Assembly (NCBI GenBank): GCA_017510605.1
Contig: JAFWMQ010000001.1
Location: forward strand, 62,001-126,000
Source of the DNA: Clostridiales bacterium
Lineage (GTDB): Bacteria > Bacillota > Clostridia > Saccharofermentanales > Saccharofermentanaceae
Reading direction: 5' to 3'
DNA: 64,000 bases
Numbering within the stretch: position 1 is the stretch's first letter; the number at the start of each line of letters is the position of its first letter. Under the pieces are notes generated by a model. The model saw only the letters and a list, made by a program, of their open reading frames with translations, did no database searches and was not told the origin of the DNA. Below are positions 35,066 through 42,692 of the stretch, one piece after another. The position numbers were made by a program, and so were the translations under genes.

Positions 35066-35184
35066 ATTTGTTACCTCCTGATGTTTGATGGTAGCCGTAG
35101 TCTAATACGGCATAATACGTTTGTGGGGGTAAAATGCACCAAAATGAAAAAAGAGGCCCCAAAATGAGACTTTTAGGCGAAAAT

Positions 35185-35289
35185 TGAGACTAGTCTCAAA
35201 AAATAACACATTAAAAGAGGCTAAATGATGTCGGAAAGTTTATAAAGATGCCAATAGGCCAAGTGTGTTACAAATTGTGTTAAATTTTA
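35185..35289. repeat. Right-end palindrome and arm-like direct repeats of element I
   Basis: TTGAGACTAGTCTCAA (35185-35200) is a perfect 16-base palindrome. To its right, TGTGTTACAAAT and TGTGTTAAATTT follow each other at 12-base spacing (about 35265-35289). TGTGTTA words also occur at the left end of the element, next to site A. That fits recombinase arm sites bound by the N-terminal domain of integrase 1. The gap 35066-35341 has no gene. Confidence 0.5.
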
Positions 35290-35341
35290 ATAGTGCTTCT
35301 AGATATGCGGTAAATATTCATTTCCCAGAATCTACGTATAA

Positions 35342-35372
35342 TGCCGTGGCACACGAATAATACTTTTATCAT
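35342..35372 (-). repeat. Attachment site B, relic phosphatase start
   Basis: A 31-base copy of the attachment repeat encodes MIKVLFVCHG on the minus strand, with silent changes against site A (TTA for CTA, TTC for TTT, GTG for GTA). Downstream on the minus strand the reading continues only a few codons into unrelated DNA. It marks the junction between interval I and interval II. Confidence 0.85.
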
Positions 35373-35556
35373 GGTTACGATTTACCCTGTTATGCTTCGA
35401 AAAGCACCAGTTTTCAAGAGCTTCGCGATTACTCTTATCAACTTGTCGTTTCAGCTTTTCGTGGCTTTTTTAGCCTTATCGTGGCTTCAAAAGTGGTTAA
35501 TTTCTTGGTTAAAAACAAGGACTTTAACCATGAGCATTTTCAAGGGTTGAGGGCAT

Positions 35557-36753
35557 TTACACAATCTTTAACTTTGTAACTTCCGCTTTCGCATCTTCAT
35601 ACTTGACGTGGGTGTAGGTATTGAGGGTTACCCCTATCTCCGCATGACCCATGAGATACTGCAGGGTTTTCGGGTTACAGCCAGACTTTGCCATGTTTGA
35701 ACAATAGGTGTGTCTGCATACATGAGGTGTCACTAAAGGCATCTGAACCCTGTAAATATTATTATACTTGGTTCTTATATGCTTAAAGTAATGCTCCCAA
35801 TGAAGCGAATACATTACGCTACCATTCTTATCAAAGTAAAGAAAACCAGTCTTTCCTTCGATTATGGGTTCTTTTTTCGGCGGTTTCCTGTTTTCAATAA
35901 TCTTCTTAAAACAAGCTTCAACATCAGGCGTCATAGGTATAACCCTTGTTCCGCTTTCAGTTTTGGTCTGCTGGATATAATATCCTTTTGAACCATTCTT
36001 CATAAGCTGATGGTCGATGTTAATCGAGTGTTCTTCGAATGATATATCACGGACAGTCAAACCGCAGAACTCCGAAATGCGCATTCCTGTTTTAAAGAGG
36101 ATATATATACCTTCGTAATACTGGCTAAAATGGGAATCCTCTTTAACAAACTTAAGAAACTTACGCTCATCTTCACGGCTTAAAGCTTCTCGTCTCAGAC
36201 TATCATTAACAATAACCTCAACAAGCTGAAATCCAAACGGATTTTTACGGATAAGGTCGTCGTCACAAGCCATTTGAAAGGCAGGTCTAAGAACACCTCG
36301 TATGCTATGAATTGAACTATAGCCTCTACCATCTTTCTGCTGGAGCTTTATTAACCAGCATTTTGCATCAGATATTCTTACAGTATCAATCCTTTTCTTT
36401 CCAAAAGGGTCTTTCTTCAAGATATTGATAACCGTTCCATAACCCTTGCTTGTTGTTTGTCTTACGTTTATCTTGGTGGAAATATATTTTTCAACCAGTT
36501 CCAAAACGGTAAGGTTTCCACCATGAGAAACAATATGATCAAACAAGTCAGCTTTAATCTGGTTTTCCAATTCTCTAAGAGATAGAGTTTTCTTTTTCCC
36601 AGCTGGTACAGGGTCATGTCTATCAAGTCTGATGCTGTAGACTACTCTCGGTTTGCCAAATATGTCGTTATATCTAAAACGATAGCGACCATCGGGCATC
36701 TGAGATTCCCCATTGTGTAAAATTCTTCCTCTGTTATCTCTCCTTTTATTCAT
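35557..36753 (-). CDS. int: Tn916-family integrase of interval II
   Basis: This 398-residue tyrosine recombinase is very close in layout to Tn916 Int. The arm-binding N-terminus reads KRRDNRGRILHNGESQMPDG, the core-binding domain has INVRQTTSKGYG, and the catalytic domain has R in TGMRISEFCG, HVCRHTYCS, MGHAEIG and the nucleophile in LNTYTHV. Its similarity to integrase 1 of element I is moderate, so the two are separate acquisitions using the same chromosomal target. It lies 184 bases right of site B and reads toward it, the same geometry as integrase 1 at site A. Confidence 0.94.
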   Translation of the reverse strand: MNKRRDNRGRILHNGESQMPDGRYRFRYNDIFGKPRVVYSIRLDRHDPVPAGKKKTLSLRELENQIKADLFDHIVSHGGNLTVLELVEKYISTKINVRQTTSKGYGTVINILKKDPFGKKRIDTVRISDAKCWLIKLQQKDGRGYSSIHSIRGVLRPAFQMACDDDLIRKNPFGFQLVEVIVNDSLRREALSREDERKFLKFVKEDSHFSQYYEGIYILFKTGMRISEFCGLTVRDISFEEHSINIDHQLMKNGSKGYYIQQTKTESGTRVIPMTPDVEACFKKIIENRKPPKKEPIIEGKTGFLYFDKNGSVMYSLHWEHYFKHIRTKYNNIYRVQMPLVTPHVCRHTYCSNMAKSGCNPKTLQYLMGHAEIGVTLNTYTHVKYEDAKAEVTKLKIV

Positions 36754-36870
36754 TATTTATCGAACTCCTTTCGAAAAAACAGTCCGATACGATACATAGT
36801 TAATATATCATAACGGACTGAATACAGGTTATCTATTCCGCTTATCCCATGCAGAAAATGCAAATATCAT

Positions 36871-37068
36871 CTAGATAATTGAAGATTCATCGATGAATCT
36901 CTCGAAACATTTACGTTTAATCATGGCGCGATTACCATTGAAAATGATAAAATCCGCATCGCTGTTTTCTTCAATAATCTGGCGAAGTCTTTTCTCTCCA
37001 ATATGGAAGTACTCAGAAGCTTCTCGAACAGTTAAGGTGTATTTCTCCCAAATCGGTATATCTTTCAT
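36871..37068 (-). CDS. xis: Tn916-type excisionase
   Basis: This 65-residue winged-helix excisionase matches Tn916 Xis in length and pattern: KDIPIWEKYTLTVREASEYF, then IGEKRLRQIIEENSDADFIIFNGNRAMIKRKCFERFID. It should steer integrase 2 toward excision by bending an element end. It is 117 bases upstream of the integrase on the same strand, the standard order. The ribosome binding site AAAGGAG is clear. Confidence 0.93.
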   Translation of the reverse strand: MKDIPIWEKYTLTVREASEYFHIGEKRLRQIIEENSDADFIIFNGNRAMIKRKCFERFIDESSII

Positions 37069-37101
37069 ATTTAATACTCCTTTCGGTGTTACGGTCTTTT
37101 A

Positions 37102-37299
37102 TTAGTTTATGCTGTCAAAAATATTGTTAAGGGTATAAGGCGCCTGATTCTGCTTGCTATAGTGATTAGGTTTCTTATCAACAGGCGTATATTCATGGAA
37201 CTGCGGATTATATTCCATTTTGTATATATAATCTAATTCGAATTTAACACATGAAGAGAGGCGTCTATACAACTGCTCTCCCATATCAATCTGTTTCAT
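37102..37299 (-). CDS. Small protein upstream of xis, unknown, possibly not coding
   Basis: This 65-residue reading frame (QIDMGEQLYRRLSSCVKFELDY, then a polar YTPVDKKPNHYSKQNQAPYT tail) has no clear ribosome binding site. Its place before xis and its mixed composition make it plausible as a remnant or a regulator of the integration module. No family is recognised. Confidence 0.4.
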   Translation of the reverse strand: MKQIDMGEQLYRRLSSCVKFELDYIYKMEYNPQFHEYTPVDKKPNHYSKQNQAPYTLNNIFDSIN

Positions 37300-37463
37300 T
37301 CTATAACCACGATAAAATGCACAAGGATTATAAGGTGTGGTAATAAAAATAGTTTTGCATAATGCGTTGTTAAGTGAGTGTCCTGATCATGTAATCCTTA
37401 GTGAAGGTCCGGCAGAAACCGATATGACAGTAAAGGAATTGGACCGCAGTTCCGCGAAAGTAT

Positions 37464-37736
37464 ATGAAGGATCTCATTATGAGTGACGAAAACCTGAAAA
37501 CGCTGTGGATCGGGGTCCTCGAGAGCGGCCTGCGCTACAAGGTCTACAGGGAAGGCAGCTTTCTGGTGCAGAATGCCACCGAGAGGTACCTGGAGTTCAG
37601 GAAGCGTTATCCCGATCTTTCCGGGCGCATTCCCCAGCGTTACATCGCCACATATCTCGGGATCACGCCGGAATCCTTAAGCAGGACAAGGTCGTCTCTG
37701 AGGGAAGAGACGAATGGTGAGGATGGGCAGGCGTAG
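37464..37736 (+). pseudogene. C-terminal remnant of a Crp/Fnr-family regulator
   Basis: The 90-residue frame holds the DNA-binding end of a Crp/Fnr protein: ATERYLEFRKRYPDLSGRIPQRYIATYLGITPESLSRTRSSL, with the RIPQ-IA-YLGITPE-LSR recognition helix. The nucleotide-binding domain is missing. Just upstream, another frame reads VKELDRSSAKVYEG, which could be the preceding part after a frameshift. GC content jumps here from the AT-rich integration module, so the break marks an insertion or deletion boundary. Confidence 0.7.
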
Positions 37737-37809
37737 TAGGCTGAGTGGAATGCTTAGTTAATAATTCATTTGGAAAACGAAGGTTAGAATATGGGATTGT
37801 AAGGTGATT

Positions 37810-38041
37810 GTACTGCGGGATGTCCGGCAGTGCCGTACATTTTGCAGTACATCAGGCTCGAAAATGCTGTTTTGTACTGCGTATTGTCCGGCTGTGCCGT
37901 ACATTTTGCAGTACGTTCGCCACTGAAAATGTTATTATGCCGTAAATCGAACCGCAGCGCGGCATGTTTGTCGGAACGTTTGGCCTCGAAAAGACGTTTT
38001 GTGCCGAAAAGTGTGTCGTAGTACGGCATGTTTTACGGCAT
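37810..38041. repeat. Palindrome cluster 3 with GTACTGC and ATGCCGTAAA arms
   Basis: Two 41-base units (37810-37850 and 37874-37914) are near-identical direct repeats, and each is an inverted repeat (GTACTGC ... GCAGTAC). They are separated by AAAATGCTGTTTTG (37861-37874), the same core word as in clusters 1 and 2. A third, longer dyad joins ATGCCGTAAA (37937-37946) with TTTACGGCAT (38032-38041). No T-runs follow, so these are not simple terminators. Confidence 0.8.
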
Positions 38042-38060
38042 GGTTGAAGGTCCTTTGGGT

Positions 38061-38210
38061 AGCACCTGCAGGCTTCGCCGTCAAGGAACGGCAAGCCTCG
38101 CTGAAGCGTCCTTGACTGCTTGCCTTTGCAGGTGCTTATGTTGGGTCTAAGAGGTCGGTTCCCCGACCTCGCATCTGAAGATGCCGGTCATGACGACTGT
38201 AGAAATACAG
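38061..38210 (+). ncRNA. Candidate structured RNA with pseudoknot upstream of DUF896
   Basis: A closing stem joins AGCACCTGCA (38061-38070) with TGCAGGTGCT (38127-38136). Inside is a long hairpin (AGGCTT 38070-38075 with AAGCCT 38093-38098, and GCCGT 38077-38081 with ACGGC 38088-38092). Its six-base loop CAAGGA (38082-38087) is complementary to TCCTTG (38109-38114), giving a pseudoknot. A CGC-TGAA-GCG mini-hairpin lies between. Three more perfect hairpins follow: GAGGTCGG/CCGACCTC (38151-38170), GCATC/GATGC with TGAA loop (38171-38184) and CTGTA/TACAG with GAAA loop (38197-38210). The DUF896 start is 70 bases further. It matches none of the known RNAs I checked by eye (tmRNA, 6S, SRP, RNase P, T-box, 5S). 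It could be a riboswitch-like leader or an independent RNA; the strand is assumed from the downstream gene. Confidence 0.6.
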
Positions 38211-38279
38211 ACGTGGATTTGAGGCGGCGGCTCCGAGGATATATAATCTGTTGAATTAAGCGTCAAAGGTGATTACGAT

Positions 38280-38456
38280 ATGGAATTTGAACAACTGATC
38301 AAGCGCATAAATGAGCTGAGCCGGAAGTCCAAGGCGGAACAGACTGAGCTTCGTAATGAATACAGGGCCCTGGTCGTCGGGAATCTGTCGTCGCAGCTTG
38401 ACAGCATTAAGATCAAACATCCTGACGGTTCCATTACTGATGTGAGAAGGAAGTAG
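38280..38456 (+). CDS. DUF896 (UPF0291, YnzC-like) small protein
   Basis: This 58-residue protein matches the YnzC/UPF0291 family: LIKRINELSRKSKAEQTELRNEYRALVVGNLSSQLDSIKI. Such proteins form a small helical hairpin and are linked in Bacillus to SOS-regulated genes, without a firm function. AAAGGTGAT precedes the ATG. It is a short gene at the end of a long structured leader. Confidence 0.85.
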   Translation: MEFEQLIKRINELSRKSKAEQTELRNEYRALVVGNLSSQLDSIKIKHPDGSITDVRRK

Positions 38457-38500
38457 GGCGGTTGTAACGCCTGTTTTTGCGAGGTGGCTTATGCCTCAGC

Positions 38501-39658
38501 CTACCTTTTATCCTTCTTATCCAGCTTCTCTGACAGTTTGTTCCCCAGGGCGACGCCGGCGGCGGTTTTAAGGATGTCGCCTAAGATGCTCGGTCTGCCG
38601 CTGTCATACCGGGATTCATAGTAAGCATCTTCCTGCATCTGCCTTTGTTCTTCCAGGTACATCGTCGTGACCTTTTCTTTGATCTCTTCGAGAATGTCGT
38701 CGATGGTCCTCGTCACGTTCTCATCAAGGGCGTTTATGATGTAGAGCAGGCCGTCGTTGTCACGAAGGGAGACGATCTTGCCGTACATGTAAAAGTCGTT
38801 GGGAAGGTTTGCTTCTGCACAGGCTTTCTCCCATCTGATCCTGTAATGATCTTTTTCTTCGGGAGTACCTGCCTTTTCCGAATAAAGCAGGCAGAACTGG
38901 GCATACTGAAGCTTTCTTAGGAGATTCATTGCTTCGTTCTTGCAGGGGTTTACTTCATCATCGGTGTAAGATGCCCACGGCACCTTCTTAAAGACGACGG
39001 TCTTATGCAGGAATACGGTCTTCCCGCCGGAATATATGTCCCTTGCCATCTGAACGGACTCGATCTCGCAGTCGAAAGTAAGATATTCGTCCTTTGCTCC
39101 CAGGAACGGCGCCGTAAAACGCAGGGGCACCCTGAAGATGTCCTTTATCTTCTCTATAAGATCGATCACTTCGGCCTCGTTGTCGGAGATTACTTCTATC
39201 CTCGGCGCATATTCGCACGGAAGCGTATTCCGGTCGTAGTAACGGGTGACCTTGTTGCCGTCGGATCTGGTGAGCGTGAAGCTTTTGTAATCGAGATGAT
39301 AGCGAAACGATGAAGTAACGAAAACATAAGGAAAGGTGAATTCATGACCGACTACTGACTTTGCAAGGTCGCTGTTTTCGAGCGAAAAGAAGGTGACCGG
39401 TCTTACGCCATTAAGACGGCTCTTCAGATAGTCAACAACGCGCATATTGGCCTGCATCAGATCCTCTCGGTCAAAGGATCTGTACAAAGGATACGCGATA
39501 AAGCTGCAGATCTGAGTCTCAAGATCAGGTTCCGTGCCGGCATTGCCCTGTGAAAAAGGAGCGCTGCCGAACGCCTCTGCAGGGCACCCGCAGGAAGGAC
39601 AGGCCACAGCCCTGTCCGAAACCATATTGCCGCAATCAGGACACTTGATCAGACCCAT
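38501..39658 (-). CDS. Zinc-ribbon protein with large unknown domain
   Basis: This 385-residue protein has an N-terminal zinc ribbon (CPDCGNMVSDRAVACPSCGCP). After a short linker comes a domain of about 330 residues rich in charged and aromatic residues (VTFFSLENSDLAKSVVGHEFTFPYVFVTSSFRYHLDYKSFTL), then a basic C-terminal helix. No signal peptide or membrane span is seen until a weak hydrophobic stretch near residue 365 (ILGDILKTAAGVALG). Two-cysteine-pair ribbons in clostridia often precede regulatory or unknown domains; function unknown. It ends 45 bases from the convergent DUF896 gene. Confidence 0.8.
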   Translation of the reverse strand: MGLIKCPDCGNMVSDRAVACPSCGCPAEAFGSAPFSQGNAGTEPDLETQICSFIAYPLYRSFDREDLMQANMRVVDYLKSRLNGVRPVTFFSLENSDLAKSVVGHEFTFPYVFVTSSFRYHLDYKSFTLTRSDGNKVTRYYDRNTLPCEYAPRIEVISDNEAEVIDLIEKIKDIFRVPLRFTAPFLGAKDEYLTFDCEIESVQMARDIYSGGKTVFLHKTVVFKKVPWASYTDDEVNPCKNEAMNLLRKLQYAQFCLLYSEKAGTPEEKDHYRIRWEKACAEANLPNDFYMYGKIVSLRDNDGLLYIINALDENVTRTIDDILEEIKEKVTTMYLEEQRQMQEDAYYESRYDSGRPSILGDILKTAAGVALGNKLSEKLDKKDKR

Positions 39659-39741
39659 ATGAAAACCTCCCCCGCGAGTGTGATGTATATGATTATGCTA
39701 TCACCGGTGATGAAAACCCGAAACAGTTTCATGTAAAAAAT

Positions 39742-39792
39742 CTATAAAGAGTTCACGGTAAAAACCACGATAAGTATTTCATAGTCTCTCAT
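39742..39792 (-). pseudogene. Possible truncated type I toxin-like ORF
   Basis: A 16-residue frame (MRDYEILIVVFTVNSL) follows AAAGGGGGTGGTACC and resembles the N-terminus of the holin-like small hydrophobic toxins of Firmicutes (xxYE-LxxVLTVxSLV), but it ends before the rest of the membrane helix. The leader words GGCGGTTACCTCC on the same strand are also typical of such loci. If real, the gene is broken. The remaining part of the 39659-39993 gap shows only the promoter region of the next gene. Confidence 0.35.
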
Positions 39793-39993
39793 CGGTACCA
39801 CCCCCTTTCTCTAAAAGGAGAATGGAGGTAACCGCCAGTGTCATGTAGATAACACCCGCTAATATTTTCGCATAGCTGACTTGACAATAATCGGACTTCC
39901 GACAGATCTCGCATGGGACTTTTTGGGTACATGCTTGCCCTTATCCTATAAGTGAAAACAAAAGCCGATACTGTAAGATAAAGGAGGTGTCCC

Positions 39994-40254
39994 ATGGCAA
40001 ACGCAGAAGTAACAAGAATTCCCACAGCAAGAAAGCCGGATGAGAATTACATCGAAGACCCTGTAATCGTTAAAATCGCAAAGCTTGCTTTGATCCTGGC
40101 TGATAAGGATACGGATATTGAGACCAAGCGCCTCTGTGTAATGGCAGCCATGCGGATGGAATACATTACCAGAGAAGAGGCCAATCAGCTCCTTCTCTAC
40201 AGAGTAGAGCTTGAAGAATATAGGAAGCACGAAGATGAAGATTTATCTTCTTGA
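39994..40254 (+). CDS. Small helical protein, unknown
   Basis: This 86-residue soluble protein has a very strong ribosome binding site (AAAGGAGGTG, spacer 6). The sequence is a charged helical bundle (DPVIVKIAKLALILADKDTDIETKRLCVMAAMRMEYITREEANQLLLYRVELEEY). No motif is recognised. It starts 46 bases before the DUF503 gene on the same strand and may be co-transcribed with it and with KptA. Confidence 0.7.
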   Translation: MANAEVTRIPTARKPDENYIEDPVIVKIAKLALILADKDTDIETKRLCVMAAMRMEYITREEANQLLLYRVELEEYRKHEDEDLSS

Positions 40255-40300
40255 CAGGAGAAGGGATGAGTTTAATAAAGTCAGGTGATATTATTACCGT

Positions 40301-40582
40301 ATGAAAATAGCAACAATGACATTCCGGCTTTATGCCCCATGGGTACACAGCCTTAAAGAGAAGCGCATGATCGTAAAGAGTCTTGTAACAAAGTTACAAA
40401 ACAAGTTTCACGTGTCTGCAGCTGAGATCGACGAGCAGGATACTCACCAGATCATAGTCATCGGTGTGGCATCAATCGTGCCGCACAATGCAATGGCTGA
40501 CAGCCTGATGGATGAGATATCTTCTTTCGTAGAGGCTAACACAGAAGCACAGATCCTTGATGAGGAAAGGGAGGTGCTCTGA
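40301..40582 (+). CDS. DUF503 (YlxP-like) protein
   Basis: This 93-residue protein has the DUF503 pattern ([40 protein letters not shown], then [11 protein letters not shown]). YlxP-like proteins form ferredoxin-like dimers and usually lie in the nusA-infB ribosome-maturation operon. Here it sits instead with an RNA 2'-phosphotransferase, so this is probably an extra copy. Its stop is just before the KptA start. Confidence 0.88.
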   Translation: MKIATMTFRLYAPWVHSLKEKRMIVKSLVTKLQNKFHVSAAEIDEQDTHQIIVIGVASIVPHNAMADSLMDEISSFVEANTEAQILDEEREVL

Positions 40583-40583
40583 T

Positions 40584-41123
40584 TTGAGCCTTAAAGAAAC
40601 GAGCAAGTTCATATCCCTGATCCTCCGCCACAAGCCTGAGACCATAGGGATTACTCTGGATGAACATGGATGGGCGAATGTAGATGAGCTTATTGCAGGC
40701 ATTTCAAAGACTCATCCTATCGACATGGCCATTCTGGAGCAGATCGTGGCAGAAGATGAGAAGAAGCGTTATTCCTTTAACGAGGATAAGACGCTGATCA
40801 GGGCAAATCAGGGACATTCCATTCCTGTTGATGTTGAGCTGGAAGAAAAACAACCGCCTGAGATCCTATATCATGGCACCGGCGAGAAAAATGTTTCATC
40901 TATAAATGAGCAGGGATTGATTCCGAAATCCAGGCTCTATGTTCATTTGTCTAAAGACGAGGAGACTGCTGTTAAAGTCGGCCAGCGTCATGGCAAACCG
41001 GTCATATATAAGGTTAAAAGTGGAGATATGTATAGGGATGGATACAAGTTCTTTTGCTCCGTTAACGGAGTCTGGCTTACGAAGAATGTGCCTGTGAAGT
41101 ATCTCATTAACTTTATGAATTAA
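40584..41123 (+). CDS. kptA: RNA 2'-phosphotransferase (Tpt1/KptA)
   Basis: This 179-residue enzyme transfers a 2'-phosphate from RNA to NAD, giving ADP-ribose 1'',2''-cyclic phosphate. The start is a TTG at 40584, placed 7 bases after GGGAGGTG; the in-frame ATG 27 bases earlier lies inside the previous gene without its own ribosome binding site. Family motifs are [20 protein letters not shown], the HG in [27 protein letters not shown] and [20 protein letters not shown]. All four catalytic positions (R, H, R, R/H) look present. In bacteria without intron-type tRNA splicing its target is unclear; repair or ADP-ribosylation are proposals from the literature. Confidence 0.92.
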   Translation: MSLKETSKFISLILRHKPETIGITLDEHGWANVDELIAGISKTHPIDMAILEQIVAEDEKKRYSFNEDKTLIRANQGHSIPVDVELEEKQPPEILYHGTGEKNVSSINEQGLIPKSRLYVHLSKDEETAVKVGQRHGKPVIYKVKSGDMYRDGYKFFCSVNGVWLTKNVPVKYLINFMN

Positions 41124-41184
41124 AAACACTGTATCGGGCTTATTTATTGGCCTTTAACAATCTGGCACATAAATGGAACATGCC

Positions 41185-41206
41185 AGTCGGTATAAAGTCG
41201 GTATAA
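41185..41206. repeat. Tandem 11-bp arm-like repeat left of site C
   Basis: AGTCGGTATAA is repeated twice head to tail, with GTCGGTAT at 41186 and 41197, 65 bases before attachment site C. The 11-bp period equals that of the DR2 arm sites bound by Tn916 integrase. A hairpin CTGGCA/TGCCAG (41162-41186) lies next to it. Arm sites of a lost recombinase are the best reading. The word also resembles the arms of palindrome cluster 1. Confidence 0.5.
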
Positions 41207-41270
41207 AATGTGCTAACTTTACTCAGCAAACGCAATGAATTAAGTGCTTTTCAGGTTTTCGGCAGTGCCG

Positions 41271-41301
41271 TGCCGTGACAAATAAATAAAACTTTTATCA
41301 T
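41271..41301 (-). repeat. Attachment site C, relic phosphatase start
   Basis: This is the third copy of the 31-base repeat, 26/31 identical to site A. It encodes MIKVLFICHG on the minus strand, with silent changes and one V-to-I change. It is the most diverged copy, so it may mark the oldest surviving junction or a different donor lineage. Confidence 0.8.
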
Positions 41302-41436
41302 TCGTAGATTTCTTTCTTTACGGATTGTTCATGCAGAACACATAGAATATACCATATCGGACTGTGAAGACATTGGTTTTGATATAATTTATTAGTACAG
41401 ATAATATACAGTATAGATTACTAATGGGAATAGAAA

Positions 41437-41856
41437 ATGATAACAATAAGATATGTGACAAATGAAGATAAGCGGTTTTGGTTTGAGCTTGATAAGCATT
41501 TACCGGAAGCCGAATTTGAGAAGAAAGTCCGCGACAGACAAGGATATGTTCTTTTCGAGGACAATGAGCCTGTCGGAATACTGAGATATAACCTGTTTTG
41601 GGACAACACGCCATTCTGCACTATGCTATATATCAGGAATGATAAACATGGATGCGGATATGGCCTTAGCCTGATGAAGCATTGGGAAGACGATATGAAG
41701 AGTATGGGTTACGGAATGTTACTTACATCTACCCGGGAAGATGAGGAAGCACAGTATTTTTACAGAAAACTGGGGTATGAAGATTGCTGGAATCTCGATA
41801 TTTTCTATCCGGGATTCGAACAGCCTACGGAACTGTTCCTGAGTAAGAAACTGTAA
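41437..41856 (+). CDS. GNAT-family acetyltransferase
   Basis: This 139-residue N-acetyltransferase has the acetyl-CoA-binding motif A as LYIRNDKHGCGYGLSLMKHWEDDMKSMG and motif B as YFYRKLGYEDC. The N-terminus (ITIRYVTNEDKRFWFELDKHLPEAEFEKKV) is the usual substrate side. The substrate cannot be told. GGGA 7 bases upstream is a modest ribosome binding site. It is the first gene right of site C. Confidence 0.9.
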   Translation: MITIRYVTNEDKRFWFELDKHLPEAEFEKKVRDRQGYVLFEDNEPVGILRYNLFWDNTPFCTMLYIRNDKHGCGYGLSLMKHWEDDMKSMGYGMLLTSTREDEEAQYFYRKLGYEDCWNLDIFYPGFEQPTELFLSKKL

Positions 41857-41887
41857 GTATAGATAATCGTCAGTATTTGGAACTAAC

Positions 41888-42613
41888 ATGAATCAAATAA
41901 CTATAAAGAAAACGCTTTTGTATATCTTCACACCTACGGCAATTCTTAGCCTTAGTTATTTGATATTGGGCTATTTTGCCAAGATGCCATATATCCTGTT
42001 ATTCTGCCTTTTGGGAACTGTAACTCTTGTTCCGATAGAACTGGGCTTTATTTTTTTCGCAAGCAAAAAAGAATATGGATCATATTCAATAAAAAGCGCA
42101 ATGTCGGGACAAGGAAAAGTGTCGGTATGGAAAACTTTGCTCATTGCGTTTCTGTTTTTCAGTATAGCCGGATTATTGTCCGCATTTATTGCTCCTATCG
42201 AAAACAAACTGCTTGAACCGGTCAGAAGTGCCCTGCTTAGCCGCTTGCCCATTGGTTTTGACTGGCAGAACATAGATTACGTAAAATCGTTCCCGACGCC
42301 TGTTATAGTGATTACATGCATATACTACGGACTGTTCAATGTGATTATAGGACCGGTAACTGAAGAGTTGTTTTTCAGGGGTTATCTGACATCGCATTTT
42401 CGCATCCAAAACAGCTTTACACCAATACTTATAGCAATACTATTCTCGCTTTATCATTTCTGGCTGCCGTTCAATAATATCTTCAGAATATTGGTATTCG
42501 CACCGGTTGCATATGTTGCGTATAAGAAGAAAAACATTTACATAAGCATGTGTTTTCACTGCTTCTGCAATTTGTTCTCAGTGATCGGATTTGTATTGGA
42601 AGTTGTACGATAA
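41888..42613 (+). CDS. CPBP-family intramembrane metalloprotease
   Basis: This 241-residue membrane protein has six to eight spans and the CAAX-protease/bacteriocin-processing motifs: EELFFRGYL near 160 (EExxxR), FSLYHF (FxxxH) and CFHCFCN (HxxxN). Such Abi-type proteins process peptides, or confer immunity to self-made bacteriocins. No bacteriocin gene is visible nearby. It follows the acetyltransferase by 31 bases and may share its transcript. Confidence 0.9.
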   Translation: MNQITIKKTLLYIFTPTAILSLSYLILGYFAKMPYILLFCLLGTVTLVPIELGFIFFASKKEYGSYSIKSAMSGQGKVSVWKTLLIAFLFFSIAGLLSAFIAPIENKLLEPVRSALLSRLPIGFDWQNIDYVKSFPTPVIVITCIYYGLFNVIIGPVTEELFFRGYLTSHFRIQNSFTPILIAILFSLYHFWLPFNNIFRILVFAPVAYVAYKKKNIYISMCFHCFCNLFSVIGFVLEVVR

Positions 42614-42692
42614 ATCAGGAATATTATTTACTAGTGAGTCTTGATCCGATTGCAGTTATAATACATAGCAAGTAAGATTAACGGAGGAACAG

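Larger units (their letters stand above)
23317..35341. mobile_element. Integrative mobilizable element I (about 12 kb)
   Basis: The interval between attachment sites A and B is AT-rich. It carries a tyrosine recombinase at one end, a relaxase with an adjacent palindromic structure, a P4-type primase/helicase next to 13-bp iterons, and small plasmid-like proteins. No conjugation coupling ATPase or VirB4-like gene is present, so it should be mobilizable rather than self-transmissible. Cargo is the methyltransferase-nuclease cassette. TGTGTTA words near both ends (23430-23490 and 35264-35290) are candidate arm sites. Confidence 0.82.
35373..41270. mobile_element. Interval II, Tn916-like integration module followed by host-like genes
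   Basis: Between sites B and C, the first 2 kb (to about 37.38 kb) is AT-rich with a Tn916-type integrase, excisionase and one small gene. The rest returns to host-like composition with DUF896, zinc-ribbon, DUF503 and KptA genes. Either the element carried these genes, or a larger element decayed and site C belongs to an older insertion. TGGTTAA words near 35491-35511 could be arm sites of integrase 2. Confidence 0.6.

Noticed and set aside
23317..35341. Self-conjugative ICE
   Set aside because: No VirB4, coupling ATPase or other transfer genes; only a relaxase, so a mobilizable element is the better description.
37810..37914. CRISPR array, because of two near-identical 41-base repeats
   Set aside because: Only two repeats with a 23-base spacer, each repeat itself a full palindrome, no cas genes anywhere in the window.
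38041..38280. tmRNA, SRP RNA, 6S RNA, RNase P, T-box or 5S rRNA
   Set aside because: None of their fixed motifs (for example GGAAGGAAGCAGC of SRP, the T-box core, the tRNA-like end of tmRNA) is present; kept as an unassigned candidate RNA.
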